From DATGCT01 sp964495575 (lineage in GTDB: Bacteria > Patescibacteriota > Minisyncoccia > UBA6257 > GWB1-50-10), in assembly GCA_964495575.1 (NCBI GenBank), contig CAZBVS010000009.1:1-25513 (forward strand): a DNA stretch of 25,513 bases. Direction: 5' to 3'. The notes below the pieces were generated by a model. The model ran no database searches, was not told where the DNA came from, and saw only the letters and a list, made by a program, of their open reading frames with translations. Shown one piece after another: positions 7,718-15,059 of this stretch. Within the stretch, counting starts at the first letter, position 1. Every line of letters starts with the position of its first letter. Made by a program: the position numbers and the translations under genes.

Positions 7718-8947
7718 ATGAACCTAGTAAAGAATATATGGAATTTCTTAATTAAATTTATAGCCTCCGTTTGGTGGCTATTTATTCCTGTTATTTTATT
7801 TTTAATATACAGGAAAGTAAAAGATTTTTACGAAACTCAAAAAGAGAGAAGAGATATTGACTGGACTCTTCTTGAGGTGATCCCTCCTAAAGAGATAGTA
7901 AAATCTCCTAAAGCAATGGAGCAGGTATTTTCGGCTGTAGATGAGATCTCTGACTGGGCCTCTTTTGAAATGGTAGGGCGAGCCGGGAGCACTCATTTCT
8001 TTATCAGAATCCCTAGTGATTATCGTAACTTAATTGAGTCTTCAATCTATGCTCAGTATCCTGAAGCAGAAATAAACTTAATTCCTGAAGAGAATGATTA
8101 TAAAAACCAGTTTCCGCCCTCTCTCCCTAATGAAACATATGATGTGTGGGGAACCGAGTTTGTTTTGGATAAAGAGGATGGGTATCCAATAAGAACTTAC
8201 CCTGAATTTATCGGTAAAGATAAAGAAGAAGAAGTTGTTGATCCCATTGCCGGGATTACGGAAACAATGTCTAAACTCAAAGGTACAGAAGCGGTCTGGT
8301 TGCAAATTTTGGTAAAACCAGCTGATGATGAAGAATGGAATGAGGACGCAGAGGATGTTATCGATGAAATCTTGGGCAAGAAGAAGGATGAATCCTCTAT
8401 ATTTGATTGGATAACTCCTTTGGCAGCTGGAGTCGCTGAGTTTATTAATAACTTTATAAACGCTTTTCATACTCCACCAAGCTGGTCTTCTGGGAGTGAT
8501 GACGATGATGATAAAGGAGGTAAAGATCTTACCCCCGGAAAAAGAAAAGTCATTGAAGCGATTGAGAATAAAATGTCTAAAATTGGTTTTGAGGCTGTTA
8601 TCAGGTTTGTGTATGTTGATAGAAGAGATGCTTTTACTCAATCAAACATATCCAGCGTTGTTGCTTCCTTGCGACAATTTAACACAAATAACTTAAATGC
8701 TTTTACACAAAACGAAGATGTGAAAACAGATACTGAAGGAATATTTAAAGAAAAAGTTTTAGAGAGTAGGAAAAAGAGAATTTTTTCAAATTATATATCT
8801 AATAATTTTCCTAAAGAAACATCAATTTTGAATACTGAAGAGCTTGCCACAATATATCACTATCCTTCAACAGGTGTAAAATCACCGTTATTAAAGCGTG
8901 TTTCTACAAGGCGTGGAGGTCCACCAGCTAACCTGCCAGTTCAATAA
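7718..8947 (+). CDS. Membrane-anchored partner of the TraD/TraG-like ATPase (N-terminal half of a split DNA translocase)
   Basis: This 409-aa protein has one N-terminal membrane helix (about 15-33, VWWLFIPVILFLIY) followed by a soluble mixed domain, a second Gly/Trp-containing hydrophobic stretch near 230-250, an acidic linker (DDDDDK, about 259-264), and a conserved-looking C-terminal part. The end, with NTEELATIYHYPS and then RRGGPPANLPV, resembles the segment that sits just before the ATPase domain in single-chain conjugative ATPases of other bacteria. The ATPase gene begins 2 bases after this stop codon. I therefore read the pair as one translocase split in two: this subunit anchors the complex in the membrane and the next one supplies the motor. 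This is from recalled family patterns, not from a search. No catalytic motif is visible here. Confidence 0.7.
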   Translation: MNLVKNIWNFLIKFIASVWWLFIPVILFLIYRKVKDFYETQKERRDIDWTLLEVIPPKEIVKSPKAMEQVFSAVDEISDWASFEMVGRAGSTHFFIRIPSDYRNLIESSIYAQYPEAEINLIPEENDYKNQFPPSLPNETYDVWGTEFVLDKEDGYPIRTYPEFIGKDKEEEVVDPIAGITETMSKLKGTEAVWLQILVKPADDEEWNEDAEDVIDEILGKKKDESSIFDWITPLAAGVAEFINNFINAFHTPPSWSSGSDDDDDKGGKDLTPGKRKVIEAIENKMSKIGFEAVIRFVYVDRRDAFTQSNISSVVASLRQFNTNNLNAFTQNEDVKTDTEGIFKEKVLESRKKRIFSNYISNNFPKETSILNTEELATIYHYPSTGVKSPLLKRVSTRRGGPPANLPVQ

Positions 8948-8949
8948 AT

Positions 8950-10440
8950 ATGGATAAAGATATAAACAATGATATAACTCTGATTGGAGAAACAGATTAC
9001 CGAGACAAGAAAACTAAGTTTGGGATAAAAACTGATGATAGAAGACGTCATGTATATATTATTGGTAAGACTGGAGTAGGGAAGACTACCTTATTAGAAA
9101 ACATGGCAATAGCCGATATTCAAGCTGATCGAGGAATGTGTTTTGTAGATCCTCATGGAGAATCCGCAGAGAATCTTTTGGATTATATTCCTGAAGATCG
9201 GCTTGAGGATGTAATTTACTTCGATCCATCTGATACCGAACAACCGATTGGGTTTAACCCATTAGAACAAGTTGCTGATGAGCAGCGCCATCTTATTGCT
9301 TCCGGCATGATGGGAGTGTTCAAGAAAATATGGCCGGACGTATGGTCTACCCGAATGGAGTACATCTTAAACAACACTCTCCTTGCTCTTTTAGAATACC
9401 CTGAAGCTACTCTTTTGGGAGTTTTAAGGATGTTTTCTGATAAGAAATACAGGAAAGAGATTGTAAATAATCTTGAAGATCCTGTAGTTAAACATTTCTG
9501 GAAGGAAGAGTTTGCAAAATACAGTCAGCAGTTTCAGGTTCAAGCTGTTGCTGCTATTCAGAATAAGGTAGGTCAGTTTGTAACCAACCCGCTTATCAGA
9601 AATATTCTTGGTCAGAGTAAATCAGCGATAGATATGAAAAAAGTTATGGATGAGGGGAAGATATTAATTGTGAATGTTTCTAAAGGTAAAATAGGGGAGG
9701 ATAACATGGCCTTGATCGGAGCTATGGTTATTACCAAGCTTCAGCTAGCTGCTATGACACGAGCTAAAGAATCAAATAAAGATTTTCGTGATTTCTTCTT
9801 ATACGTCGATGAGTTTCAAAACTTCGCTACTGAATCTTTTGCTACGATTCTTTCTGAAGCAAGAAAGTACCGCCTCTCTTTAACTCTTGCTCATCAGTAC
9901 ATAAATCAGTTAATTGATGATGGAAACACTAAGGTTCGTGATGCAATATTTGGAAACGTAGGAACAATAGTTTCCTTTAGGGTTGGGGCTGCTGACGCAG
10001 AGTTTTTGGAAAAAGAATTCGAGCCTGAGTATACTGCTAATGACTTAGTTAATTTATCTAAGTTCCATATCTATATCCGCCTTATGATTGACGGTATGGC
10101 CTCTGATCCTTTTTCTGCTAAAACCTTACCTCCTAGAGAGCCTTCAACAGATGCTTCTCCTAAGGAAACGATCATTGAGTTTACTCGTAGGAAGTATGGC
10201 ACTCCTCGAAAGTATGTTGAGAAGAAAATAAGTGAGGAATGGATTTTATCTAAAAAACCTCAGGCTGGTTCACACAAAAAAGAAAAACCTCTTAAAGAAG
10301 CTCTTAAGAATAAAAATAAGAAAAAGAAAAACAAGAAAGAAGAATCTAAACCAGATATTGATATCGATGAACTAAAAGGTGTTATTGAAGAAGCGTTAGG
10401 TGAAACCTTAGAAGAAGAGGAGAAGAAAGAAGAAAAGTAA
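8950..10440 (+). CDS. Type IV secretion coupling-protein-like (TraD/TraG, DUF87-type) AAA ATPase
   Basis: This 496-aa protein is a P-loop ATPase of the HerA/FtsK/TraG kind, hexameric motors that pump DNA. Walker A is GKTGVGKTT at 39-47, followed by CFVDPHGE, a typical phrase of the TraM-recognition/TraD group. Walker B is FFLYVDEFQNF at about 282-292, and the sensor-like LSLTLAHQYINQL follows. It has no membrane helix; the gene 2 bases upstream encodes an anchored protein that probably supplies it. The C-terminal tail (from about 435) is an extreme run of Lys and Glu that could bind DNA or other proteins. In Patescibacteria such an ATPase could serve DNA export, uptake or conjugation; the window contains ComEC genes but no pilus or relaxase genes. 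The gene ends exactly where the minus-strand efp gene ends. Confidence 0.88.
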   Translation: MDKDINNDITLIGETDYRDKKTKFGIKTDDRRRHVYIIGKTGVGKTTLLENMAIADIQADRGMCFVDPHGESAENLLDYIPEDRLEDVIYFDPSDTEQPIGFNPLEQVADEQRHLIASGMMGVFKKIWPDVWSTRMEYILNNTLLALLEYPEATLLGVLRMFSDKKYRKEIVNNLEDPVVKHFWKEEFAKYSQQFQVQAVAAIQNKVGQFVTNPLIRNILGQSKSAIDMKKVMDEGKILIVNVSKGKIGEDNMALIGAMVITKLQLAAMTRAKESNKDFRDFFLYVDEFQNFATESFATILSEARKYRLSLTLAHQYINQLIDDGNTKVRDAIFGNVGTIVSFRVGAADAEFLEKEFEPEYTANDLVNLSKFHIYIRLMIDGMASDPFSAKTLPPREPSTDASPKETIIEFTRRKYGTPRKYVEKKISEEWILSKKPQAGSHKKEKPLKEALKNKNKKKKNKKEESKPDIDIDELKGVIEEALGETLEEEEKKEEK

Positions 10441-10453
10441 TTATTTCTTCTCC
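10419..10453. terminator. Possible two-way terminator hairpin made of the two coding ends
   Basis: GGAGAAGAAA (10419-10428) and TTTCTTCTCC (10444-10453) form a 10-base inverted repeat across the abutting stop codons of the ATPase gene and efp. There is no other space for a terminator. The arms are simple purine and pyrimidine tracts, so it may only reflect Lys/Glu codons. Confidence 0.35.
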
Positions 10454-11016
10454 ACTCTTTCTACATATTCCCCGGTCTCGGTATTTACTTTTATAATATC
10501 TCCTTTTTCTATGAATAAAGGAGTACTTATTTTATAGCCAGTCTCAATTGTCACTCTTTTGCTTCCGCTGTCAGCCGTATTCCCTTCTACGTTAGGTGGG
10601 GCAGTTTTGACCTCAAAATTTATTTTAATCGGAATTTCTATATCTACAATATCTTCTTTAAACTGAATCATCTTTATTTCCAAACTTGGTTTTAGATATT
10701 TTTTTGCTTCTCCAACTATCTCACTACTCAGCGGAGTTCGTTCACTAGGATCATCAGGGTTTTTGAACCAGTACTCATTCTTATGATCTTGATAATAGAT
10801 AAACTCAGCGGGTATTTTTTTAATTCCTGCTTCCTTATATTCTTCATTCTGATGAGCGGTTACATCCTTTGTTTTCCCGGTGATTAAGTTTTTTATTTTC
10901 AACTGAACTATTGGAGCTCCTCGTTGTTTTTTTACGTGAGTATAATCGAGTACTGTATATGGTTGTCCATCTTTTATAAAATTAACGCCTGGTTTTAGTT
11001 CTGTGTAGGTTAACAT
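10441..11016 (-). CDS. efp: Translation elongation factor P
   Basis: EF-P binds the ribosome next to the P-site tRNA and relieves stalling at runs of proline. The 191-aa product has all three beta-barrel domains: the KOW-like N domain starting MLTYTELKPG, the middle OB domain, and the C-terminal OB domain ending near ETGYKISTPLFIEKGD. The frame is open further upstream to 11109, but I place the start at 11016. The family begins at MLTYTELKPG, the extra residues are an unlike Asn/Ile/Lys string, and a good promoter lies inside that stretch. The tip of the loop that reaches the peptidyl transferase centre reads VKKQRGAP, with Arg32 where E. coli has the modified Lys34. No modifying enzyme (EpmA, EarP or YmfI) is seen here. 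Identity is secure. Confidence 0.95.
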   Translation of the reverse strand: MLTYTELKPGVNFIKDGQPYTVLDYTHVKKQRGAPIVQLKIKNLITGKTKDVTAHQNEEYKEAGIKKIPAEFIYYQDHKNEYWFKNPDDPSERTPLSSEIVGEAKKYLKPSLEIKMIQFKEDIVDIEIPIKINFEVKTAPPNVEGNTADSGSKRVTIETGYKISTPLFIEKGDIIKVNTETGEYVERVEKK

Positions 11017-11041
11017 TTTGTTTATTTGATTATTTTTTATA

Positions 11042-11070
11042 AATATAAGTATAAAATTATCTTTTTTCAA
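11042..11070 (-). promoter_or_regulatory. Promoter of efp
   Basis: On the minus strand the -35 is TTGAAA (11065-11070) and the -10 is TATATT (11042-11047), with a 17-base spacer. Transcription would start near 11035, giving a leader of about 19 bases. It also supports the efp start at 11016. Confidence 0.6.
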
Positions 11071-11072
11071 AT

Positions 11073-11102
11073 TTGATTTTTTTAAATTAAGAAACATAAT
11101 AT
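11073..11102 (+). promoter_or_regulatory. Promoter of mnmA, predicted leaderless
   Basis: The -35 is TTGATT (11073-11078) and the -10 TAATAT (11097-11102), spaced 18. The expected start of transcription is the A of the mnmA ATG at 11109. The -35 lies 2 bases from the efp -35, back to back. Confidence 0.45.
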
Positions 11103-11108
11103 ATATCA

Positions 11109-12188
11109 ATGTCTGAAAAAGAGAAAAACAACTTAAAAGTTTTTGTAGGGTTATCCGGAGGTGTTGATTCCTCCGTTGCTGCTTTACTGCTCAAAGATCA
11201 AGGTTATGATGTCACCGGAGTTTTTTTGAAATGTTTTAACGTTGATGGTTGTGCAAAGTATGATGCTGAAGATGCTCGTCGGGTGGCTGAACATCTTGAT
11301 ATTCCTTTTTATGCCTTTGATTTAGAAAAGGCGTACAAACAAAAAGTAGTGGACTACATGATCAAAGAGTACCGAGAAGGATTAACTCCTAATCCTGATG
11401 TGGCTTGCAACCGTGAGATAAAGTTTGGTCTTTTTATGGATAAAGCCTTAGAGATGGGGGCTGATTATATTGCTACCGGTCATTATGTAAAGCTTATAGA
11501 AAAGAAAGATTATTATTCCTTATATATAGCAGAAGATGATAACAAAGATCAATCTTACTTCTTATGGAAGCTTAACCAAAAAGACTTAAAAAGATCTTTG
11601 TTCCCGATTGGGAACTATTCAAAACCTAAGGTAAGAGAGATAGCCAGAGAAGCTAATCTCCCTACCGCTGATAAAAAAGATTCTCAAGGTATTTGTTTTC
11701 TTGGTCAGGTTGATCTTAAAGATTTTTTGAAAGATTATATTCCTCCTTCAAAAGGGGATGTTTTGGACACCGAAGGAAATAAGATAGGAGAACATGAAGG
11801 GGTTCAGTATTATACCATCGGTCAGAGACATGTCGGGGTAGATAACCCTAAATCATCTAAAAAGGGAGAAACCAAACCTTATTACGTCGTAGAAAAGAAT
11901 GTGGAAGACAACACTCTTATAATGGCAGAAGGAAAAAACAACCCCGCCCTTTTTAAAGAAAAAGTAGATCTAAGAGATATTAACTTCATCCGTCCTATTG
12001 AATTTGATGAAGTTGATGTAAAGGCAAGGGTAAGATACCGCCAGCCTCTCTTTGACGCAGCTTTGAAAAACAACAGTGGAGACATAAGTTTGGAGTTTGA
12101 AAAACCTCAAAAATTTATCGCTCCCGGCCAGTCCGCCGTATTCTATACCTCAGATGGTGAGTGTCTTGGTGGGGGAGTGATAAAGTAA
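11109..12188 (+). CDS. mnmA: tRNA-specific 2-thiouridylase MnmA
   Basis: MnmA adds sulfur to C2 of the wobble uridine (U34) in tRNAs for Lys, Glu and Gln, activating the base with ATP and taking sulfur from a persulfide carrier. The 359-aa protein has the PP-loop GLSGGVDSSVA near the N-terminus. The two catalytic cysteines are present: Cys100 in NPDVACNREIKF and Cys196 in DSQGICFLG. The tRNA-binding phrase GQRHVGV and the C-terminal beta-barrel ending GECLGGGVIK are also in place. The length is normal. The ATG at 11109 is supported by a promoter that would start transcription on it. It diverges from efp, so two translation-accuracy genes share one control region. A terminator hairpin follows at 12207. 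Identity is secure. Confidence 0.97.
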   Translation: MSEKEKNNLKVFVGLSGGVDSSVAALLLKDQGYDVTGVFLKCFNVDGCAKYDAEDARRVAEHLDIPFYAFDLEKAYKQKVVDYMIKEYREGLTPNPDVACNREIKFGLFMDKALEMGADYIATGHYVKLIEKKDYYSLYIAEDDNKDQSYFLWKLNQKDLKRSLFPIGNYSKPKVREIAREANLPTADKKDSQGICFLGQVDLKDFLKDYIPPSKGDVLDTEGNKIGEHEGVQYYTIGQRHVGVDNPKSSKKGETKPYYVVEKNVEDNTLIMAEGKNNPALFKEKVDLRDINFIRPIEFDEVDVKARVRYRQPLFDAALKNNSGDISLEFEKPQKFIAPGQSAVFYTSDGECLGGGVIK

Positions 12189-12206
12189 TAATTAAAATTA
12201 AAAATT

Positions 12207-12232
12207 AAATAACTCATCGGTCTGAGTTGTTT
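12207..12232 (+). terminator. Terminator after mnmA
   Basis: AAATAACTCA (12207-12216) pairs with TGAGTTGTTT (12223-12232) over 10 pairs, one of them G-U, with loop TCGGTC. The T-rich end lies within the 3' arm. Confidence 0.6.
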
Positions 12233-12261
12233 AATAAATTAACTGATTTGTTAAAAATATA

Positions 12262-12270
12262 TGTTAAAAT
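12262..12270 (+). promoter_or_regulatory. Extended -10 promoter of the YqeY-like gene
   Basis: TGTTAAAAT matches TGnTAAAAT and is identical to the element before aspS at 15041. Transcription would start near 12277, about 23 bases before the ATG at 12300. The -35 is poor. Confidence 0.45.
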
Positions 12271-12299
12271 AACAACAGATAAAAAATAAATAAAAAAAC

Positions 12300-12758
12300 A
12301 TGGAAAATATACATAAAAACCTAAAAGAAGAATTAAAAGAAGCTATGAAAGAGAAAAACAAGGTTAAGGTTTCTGTAATAAGAGACTTGTTAACTGCTTT
12401 TACCAATAAGGCTGTAGAAACCGGTGAAAAAGCTAAAGATATATTAGATGATAAGAAGGCTTTAAAAGTAATAAAAAGTAAGGCTAAGCAAAGAAAAGAC
12501 TCAATAGAAAGCTTCAAAGAAGGGGGTAGAGATGATTTAGTTAAGAAAGAACAAGCAGAGCTTAAGATTATTGAAGAATATCTTCCAGAACAGCTTTCTG
12601 ATGATGAGGTTGAAAAGATAGTAGATGAAGTAATAGAAGAAACCGGAGCTGAAGATATGTCCGGCATGGGTCAGGTTATGAGCAAGGTAATGGATAAAGT
12701 AGGTGCTCAAGCTGAAGGAGGTAAAGTTTCTGATATAGTTAAACAGAAACTTCAATAA
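12300..12758 (+). CDS. GatB/YqeY-domain protein
   Basis: This 152-aa protein matches the YqeY family, a stand-alone helical domain related to the tail of GatB (the tRNA-dependent amidotransferase subunit). Visible family phrases are LKEAMKEKNKVKVSVIRDLL near the start, RKDSIESFKEGGRDDLVKKE in the middle, and EEYLPEQLSDDEVEKIVDE and GQVMSKVMDKVGAQAEGGKVS near the end. The length is normal for the family. The cellular role is not settled; the link to tRNA-dependent amidation rests on homology only. It sits between mnmA and comEC with its own predicted promoter. No RBS is visible before the ATG, only an A-rich stretch. Confidence 0.92.
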   Translation: MENIHKNLKEELKEAMKEKNKVKVSVIRDLLTAFTNKAVETGEKAKDILDDKKALKVIKSKAKQRKDSIESFKEGGRDDLVKKEQAELKIIEEYLPEQLSDDEVEKIVDEVIEETGAEDMSGMGQVMSKVMDKVGAQAEGGKVSDIVKQKLQ

Positions 12759-12779
12759 CAAATCTATAATCATTAAAAA

Positions 12780-14207
12780 GTGGAGAAGAGTATAAAGCCG
12801 CATCAAATATTTTTTACCACCTCGTTTTTCTTTTTAATCGGGGTAGCTTTAAAAAGTATTGGTGCTGGTATTTCCATAATTTTTATAGCCTTGGCAATCG
12901 CCGGGGCTTTTTTCTTTTTGAAACAAGCAAAGAATAAAAACAAGTATCTAATATACACTCTTTTAACAATTTTCATTCTCTTCGGAGCTGTATACTATAC
13001 GGCTCATGATCTTTCTTTTCAAAAAACCATTCCTCAGTTTAATGAACCAAGGGAGATGACCGGGTTGGTTGTAAATGATCCTGAAATAAAAGAAGGGTCT
13101 CTAAATTTCTATATGAAGTTTGGGGATACAAAACTTCTTGTTAGAACAGACAAATACCCCGAGATTCATTATGGAGATAATTTGAGGGTGACCGGGGAAA
13201 TTCAGCAACCTTCTTATAAAGGTTATAAAAAGTACCTTGCCAAAGAAGGAGTTTCAGGGATTATGTACTACCCTGATGTAGAAAAAATAAGTTCAGGTCA
13301 TGGTTCATTTATAAAGTCTGCTCTTTATTCTTTGAAGAACAAAATAGGGGAGGTGTATAAAAAAATAGCTCCACCATTACAAGCCGCTTTTTTAAATGGG
13401 ATAACCCTGGGTGGTTATGAAGGCTTTGGTGAAAGTTTTAAAAATGCCATGAGTCTAAGTGGTACTACTCATTTAGTAGCTCTTTCAGGGTATAACATAA
13501 CGATTATTATTGTAGTTTGCACAGCTGTTTTCTTGTCTATTTTTTCTAAAAAAACTGCTTATTTTTTAACCACCTTTTTTATCATTGGTTTTGTAATCAT
13601 GACTGGTGGGGAAGCTTCTGTTGTAAGAGCTGCTATTATGGGCGTCTTGGTTTTATTAGCCCGATCTTCTGGAGGAATGTATGATGTTAAAAACTCAATC
13701 ATGTTAAGTGCTTTAATAATGGTTATTATAAATCCCAAGGTGCTTGTTTTTGATGTAGGGTTTCAACTCTCTTTCTTAGCATTGCTGGGCATTATTTATC
13801 TCAGAAAACCTCTCTCAAAACTATTAAAGTTTAACGAAGAAACCAGCTTTCTTTCCTGGAAGGATAATTTATTAACTACCGCTTCCGCCCAGCTTGCTGT
13901 GGCTCCCATTCTTATTTCAAACTTTGGAAGTTTTTCACCTTTATCCTTGTTAGCAAATATTACTATTCTTGAGTTAATCCCGATTACTATGTTTCTAGGG
14001 TTTTTAACAGCTGTATTTTCCTTGTTTTCTTATTACGCTGCTTTATTTGTTGGTTGGATTACTATTCCACTTCTGTTTTTTGAAACCGGGCTGATAAAGT
14101 TCTTTGCTAAAATAAGTGTGCCTCTAAGCTTTGATCTTGGTGTTTTTGGGATAGTTGCTTATTATTTATTAGTTATAGCTTTTATAAAACATTATGAAAA
14201 ATATTAA
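12780..14207 (+). CDS. comEC: ComEC/Rec2 channel part (DNA uptake), without the metallo-beta-lactamase domain
   Basis: ComEC forms the inner membrane channel for single-stranded DNA in natural transformation. This 475-aa protein has three N-terminal membrane helices, a DUF4131 OB-like outer domain (about 85-170, ending YKGYKKYLAKEGVSGIMYYP), and the Competence domain with GITLGGYEGFGESFKNAMSL and THLVALSGYNITII, then many further membrane helices. The usual C-terminal metallo-beta-lactamase domain is not here; it is a separate gene overlapping the end of this one by 14 bases. The start is a GTG at 12780; a TAA two codons upstream in the same frame rules out any earlier start. It begins 21 bases after the YqeY-like gene and is probably co-transcribed with it. 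Family identity is firm. Confidence 0.92.
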   Translation: MEKSIKPHQIFFTTSFFFLIGVALKSIGAGISIIFIALAIAGAFFFLKQAKNKNKYLIYTLLTIFILFGAVYYTAHDLSFQKTIPQFNEPREMTGLVVNDPEIKEGSLNFYMKFGDTKLLVRTDKYPEIHYGDNLRVTGEIQQPSYKGYKKYLAKEGVSGIMYYPDVEKISSGHGSFIKSALYSLKNKIGEVYKKIAPPLQAAFLNGITLGGYEGFGESFKNAMSLSGTTHLVALSGYNITIIIVVCTAVFLSIFSKKTAYFLTTFFIIGFVIMTGGEASVVRAAIMGVLVLLARSSGGMYDVKNSIMLSALIMVIINPKVLVFDVGFQLSFLALLGIIYLRKPLSKLLKFNEETSFLSWKDNLLTTASAQLAVAPILISNFGSFSPLSLLANITILELIPITMFLGFLTAVFSLFSYYAALFVGWITIPLLFFETGLIKFFAKISVPLSFDLGVFGIVAYYLLVIAFIKHYEKY

Positions 14208-15030
14208 TAAAAACCAGTTAGTAGTTTTTATTTTGATCTTGGTGTTTTTTGTACCCACCGTTTTTTTGTCTCTTTCAGAGGAAGGTCAGTCCTCAATATA
14301 TTTTCTAGATGTTGGTCAAGGAGACTCAGAATTTATTAACATCTCGGGTATTGATATATTGATTGATGGTGGTCCAGTAGGGGGTGGGGTCATGAACGAA
14401 CTATCCAAAGCAATGTCTCCTTTTGATAGATATATTGATCTTGTCATCATGACTCATCCTCAGGCTGATCATTTTGGAGGTTTAATCGATGTTTTCAAAA
14501 GATATAAAGTAGGTGCTTTTATATACAACGGTGAAAAAGGCAATAGTTCTGCTTTGAAGGATTTAGAGGAGGCAATATCTGATAACGGATCAAAAATTAT
14601 TAAACTTCAAGCTGGGGATAGAATAAAATATAAAGATTCAGTGTTCACGGTTTTATCACCAAATGAGAAAATGAATGACCTAAACGAAGCCTCCTTAGTT
14701 TTAAAGCTTCAAACCAACGGAACTCAAGCTTTATTCACCGGCGATATTGGAAAGAAGGTAGAAGAGTTAATTAAAAATAAAGTGGGTGATATCCATATTT
14801 TAAAAGTTGCTCACCACGGCTCAAAGTATTCATCTTCTGCCTCCTTTTTAAACTCTGTAGATCCGGAAGTTTCTGTTATTGAGGTAGGCGGGAACAGTTA
14901 TGGTCACCCCCACAATGAAGTTATTAACAAACTTCAGAGAATAAACAGTCGGATCTATCGTACTGATTCAGATGGAACAGTAAAAATAGAGATTAGTTCA
15001 GGAACATTAGACATACTCACTTCCAGCTAA
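14194..15030 (+). CDS. ComEC-type metallo-beta-lactamase protein (split-off C-terminal domain)
   Basis: This 278-aa protein has an N-terminal membrane helix (about 8-27) and then a metallo-beta-lactamase fold that would lie outside the cytoplasmic membrane. The metal-binding motif is MTHPQADHFGG, preceded by FLDVGQGDSEFI, and followed by ALFTGDIG, KVAHHGSK and GHPHNEV, all as in the C-terminal domain of ComEC. In fused ComEC this domain is thought to degrade the non-transported DNA strand. The gene overlaps the channel gene by 14 bases in another frame, which suggests translational coupling. It could also be a free competence-related hydrolase, but the gene order fits a split ComEC. The stop is followed 11 bases later by the aspS promoter element. 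Confidence 0.9.
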   Translation: MKNINKNQLVVFILILVFFVPTVFLSLSEEGQSSIYFLDVGQGDSEFINISGIDILIDGGPVGGGVMNELSKAMSPFDRYIDLVIMTHPQADHFGGLIDVFKRYKVGAFIYNGEKGNSSALKDLEEAISDNGSKIIKLQAGDRIKYKDSVFTVLSPNEKMNDLNEASLVLKLQTNGTQALFTGDIGKKVEELIKNKVGDIHILKVAHHGSKYSSSASFLNSVDPEVSVIEVGGNSYGHPHNEVINKLQRINSRIYRTDSDGTVKIEISSGTLDILTSS

Positions 15031-15040
15031 CGCCTTCTTA

Positions 15041-15049
15041 TGTTAAAAT
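15041..15049 (+). promoter_or_regulatory. Extended -10 promoter of aspS
   Basis: TGTTAAAAT lies 11 bases before the ATG at 15060. Transcription would start near 15056, leaving a leader of about 4 bases. The -35 is weak (TTCCAG). Confidence 0.45.
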
Positions 15050-15059
15050 TTTTACTACT

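Noticed and set aside
8078..8641. A 187-aa minus-strand frame opposite the ATPase partner gene
   Set aside because: It lies fully within the plus-strand gene, has an odd Ile/Phe/Ser make-up and no recognisable motif or promoter.
11017..11109. A 31-residue N-terminal extension of EF-P
   Set aside because: The frame is open, but the residues are an Asn/Ile/Lys string unlike any EF-P, and a good efp promoter lies inside it.
12251..12806. Minus-strand frames opposite the YqeY-like gene
   Set aside because: They are reverse shadows of a well-recognised family gene and are rich in Ser, Leu and Phe.
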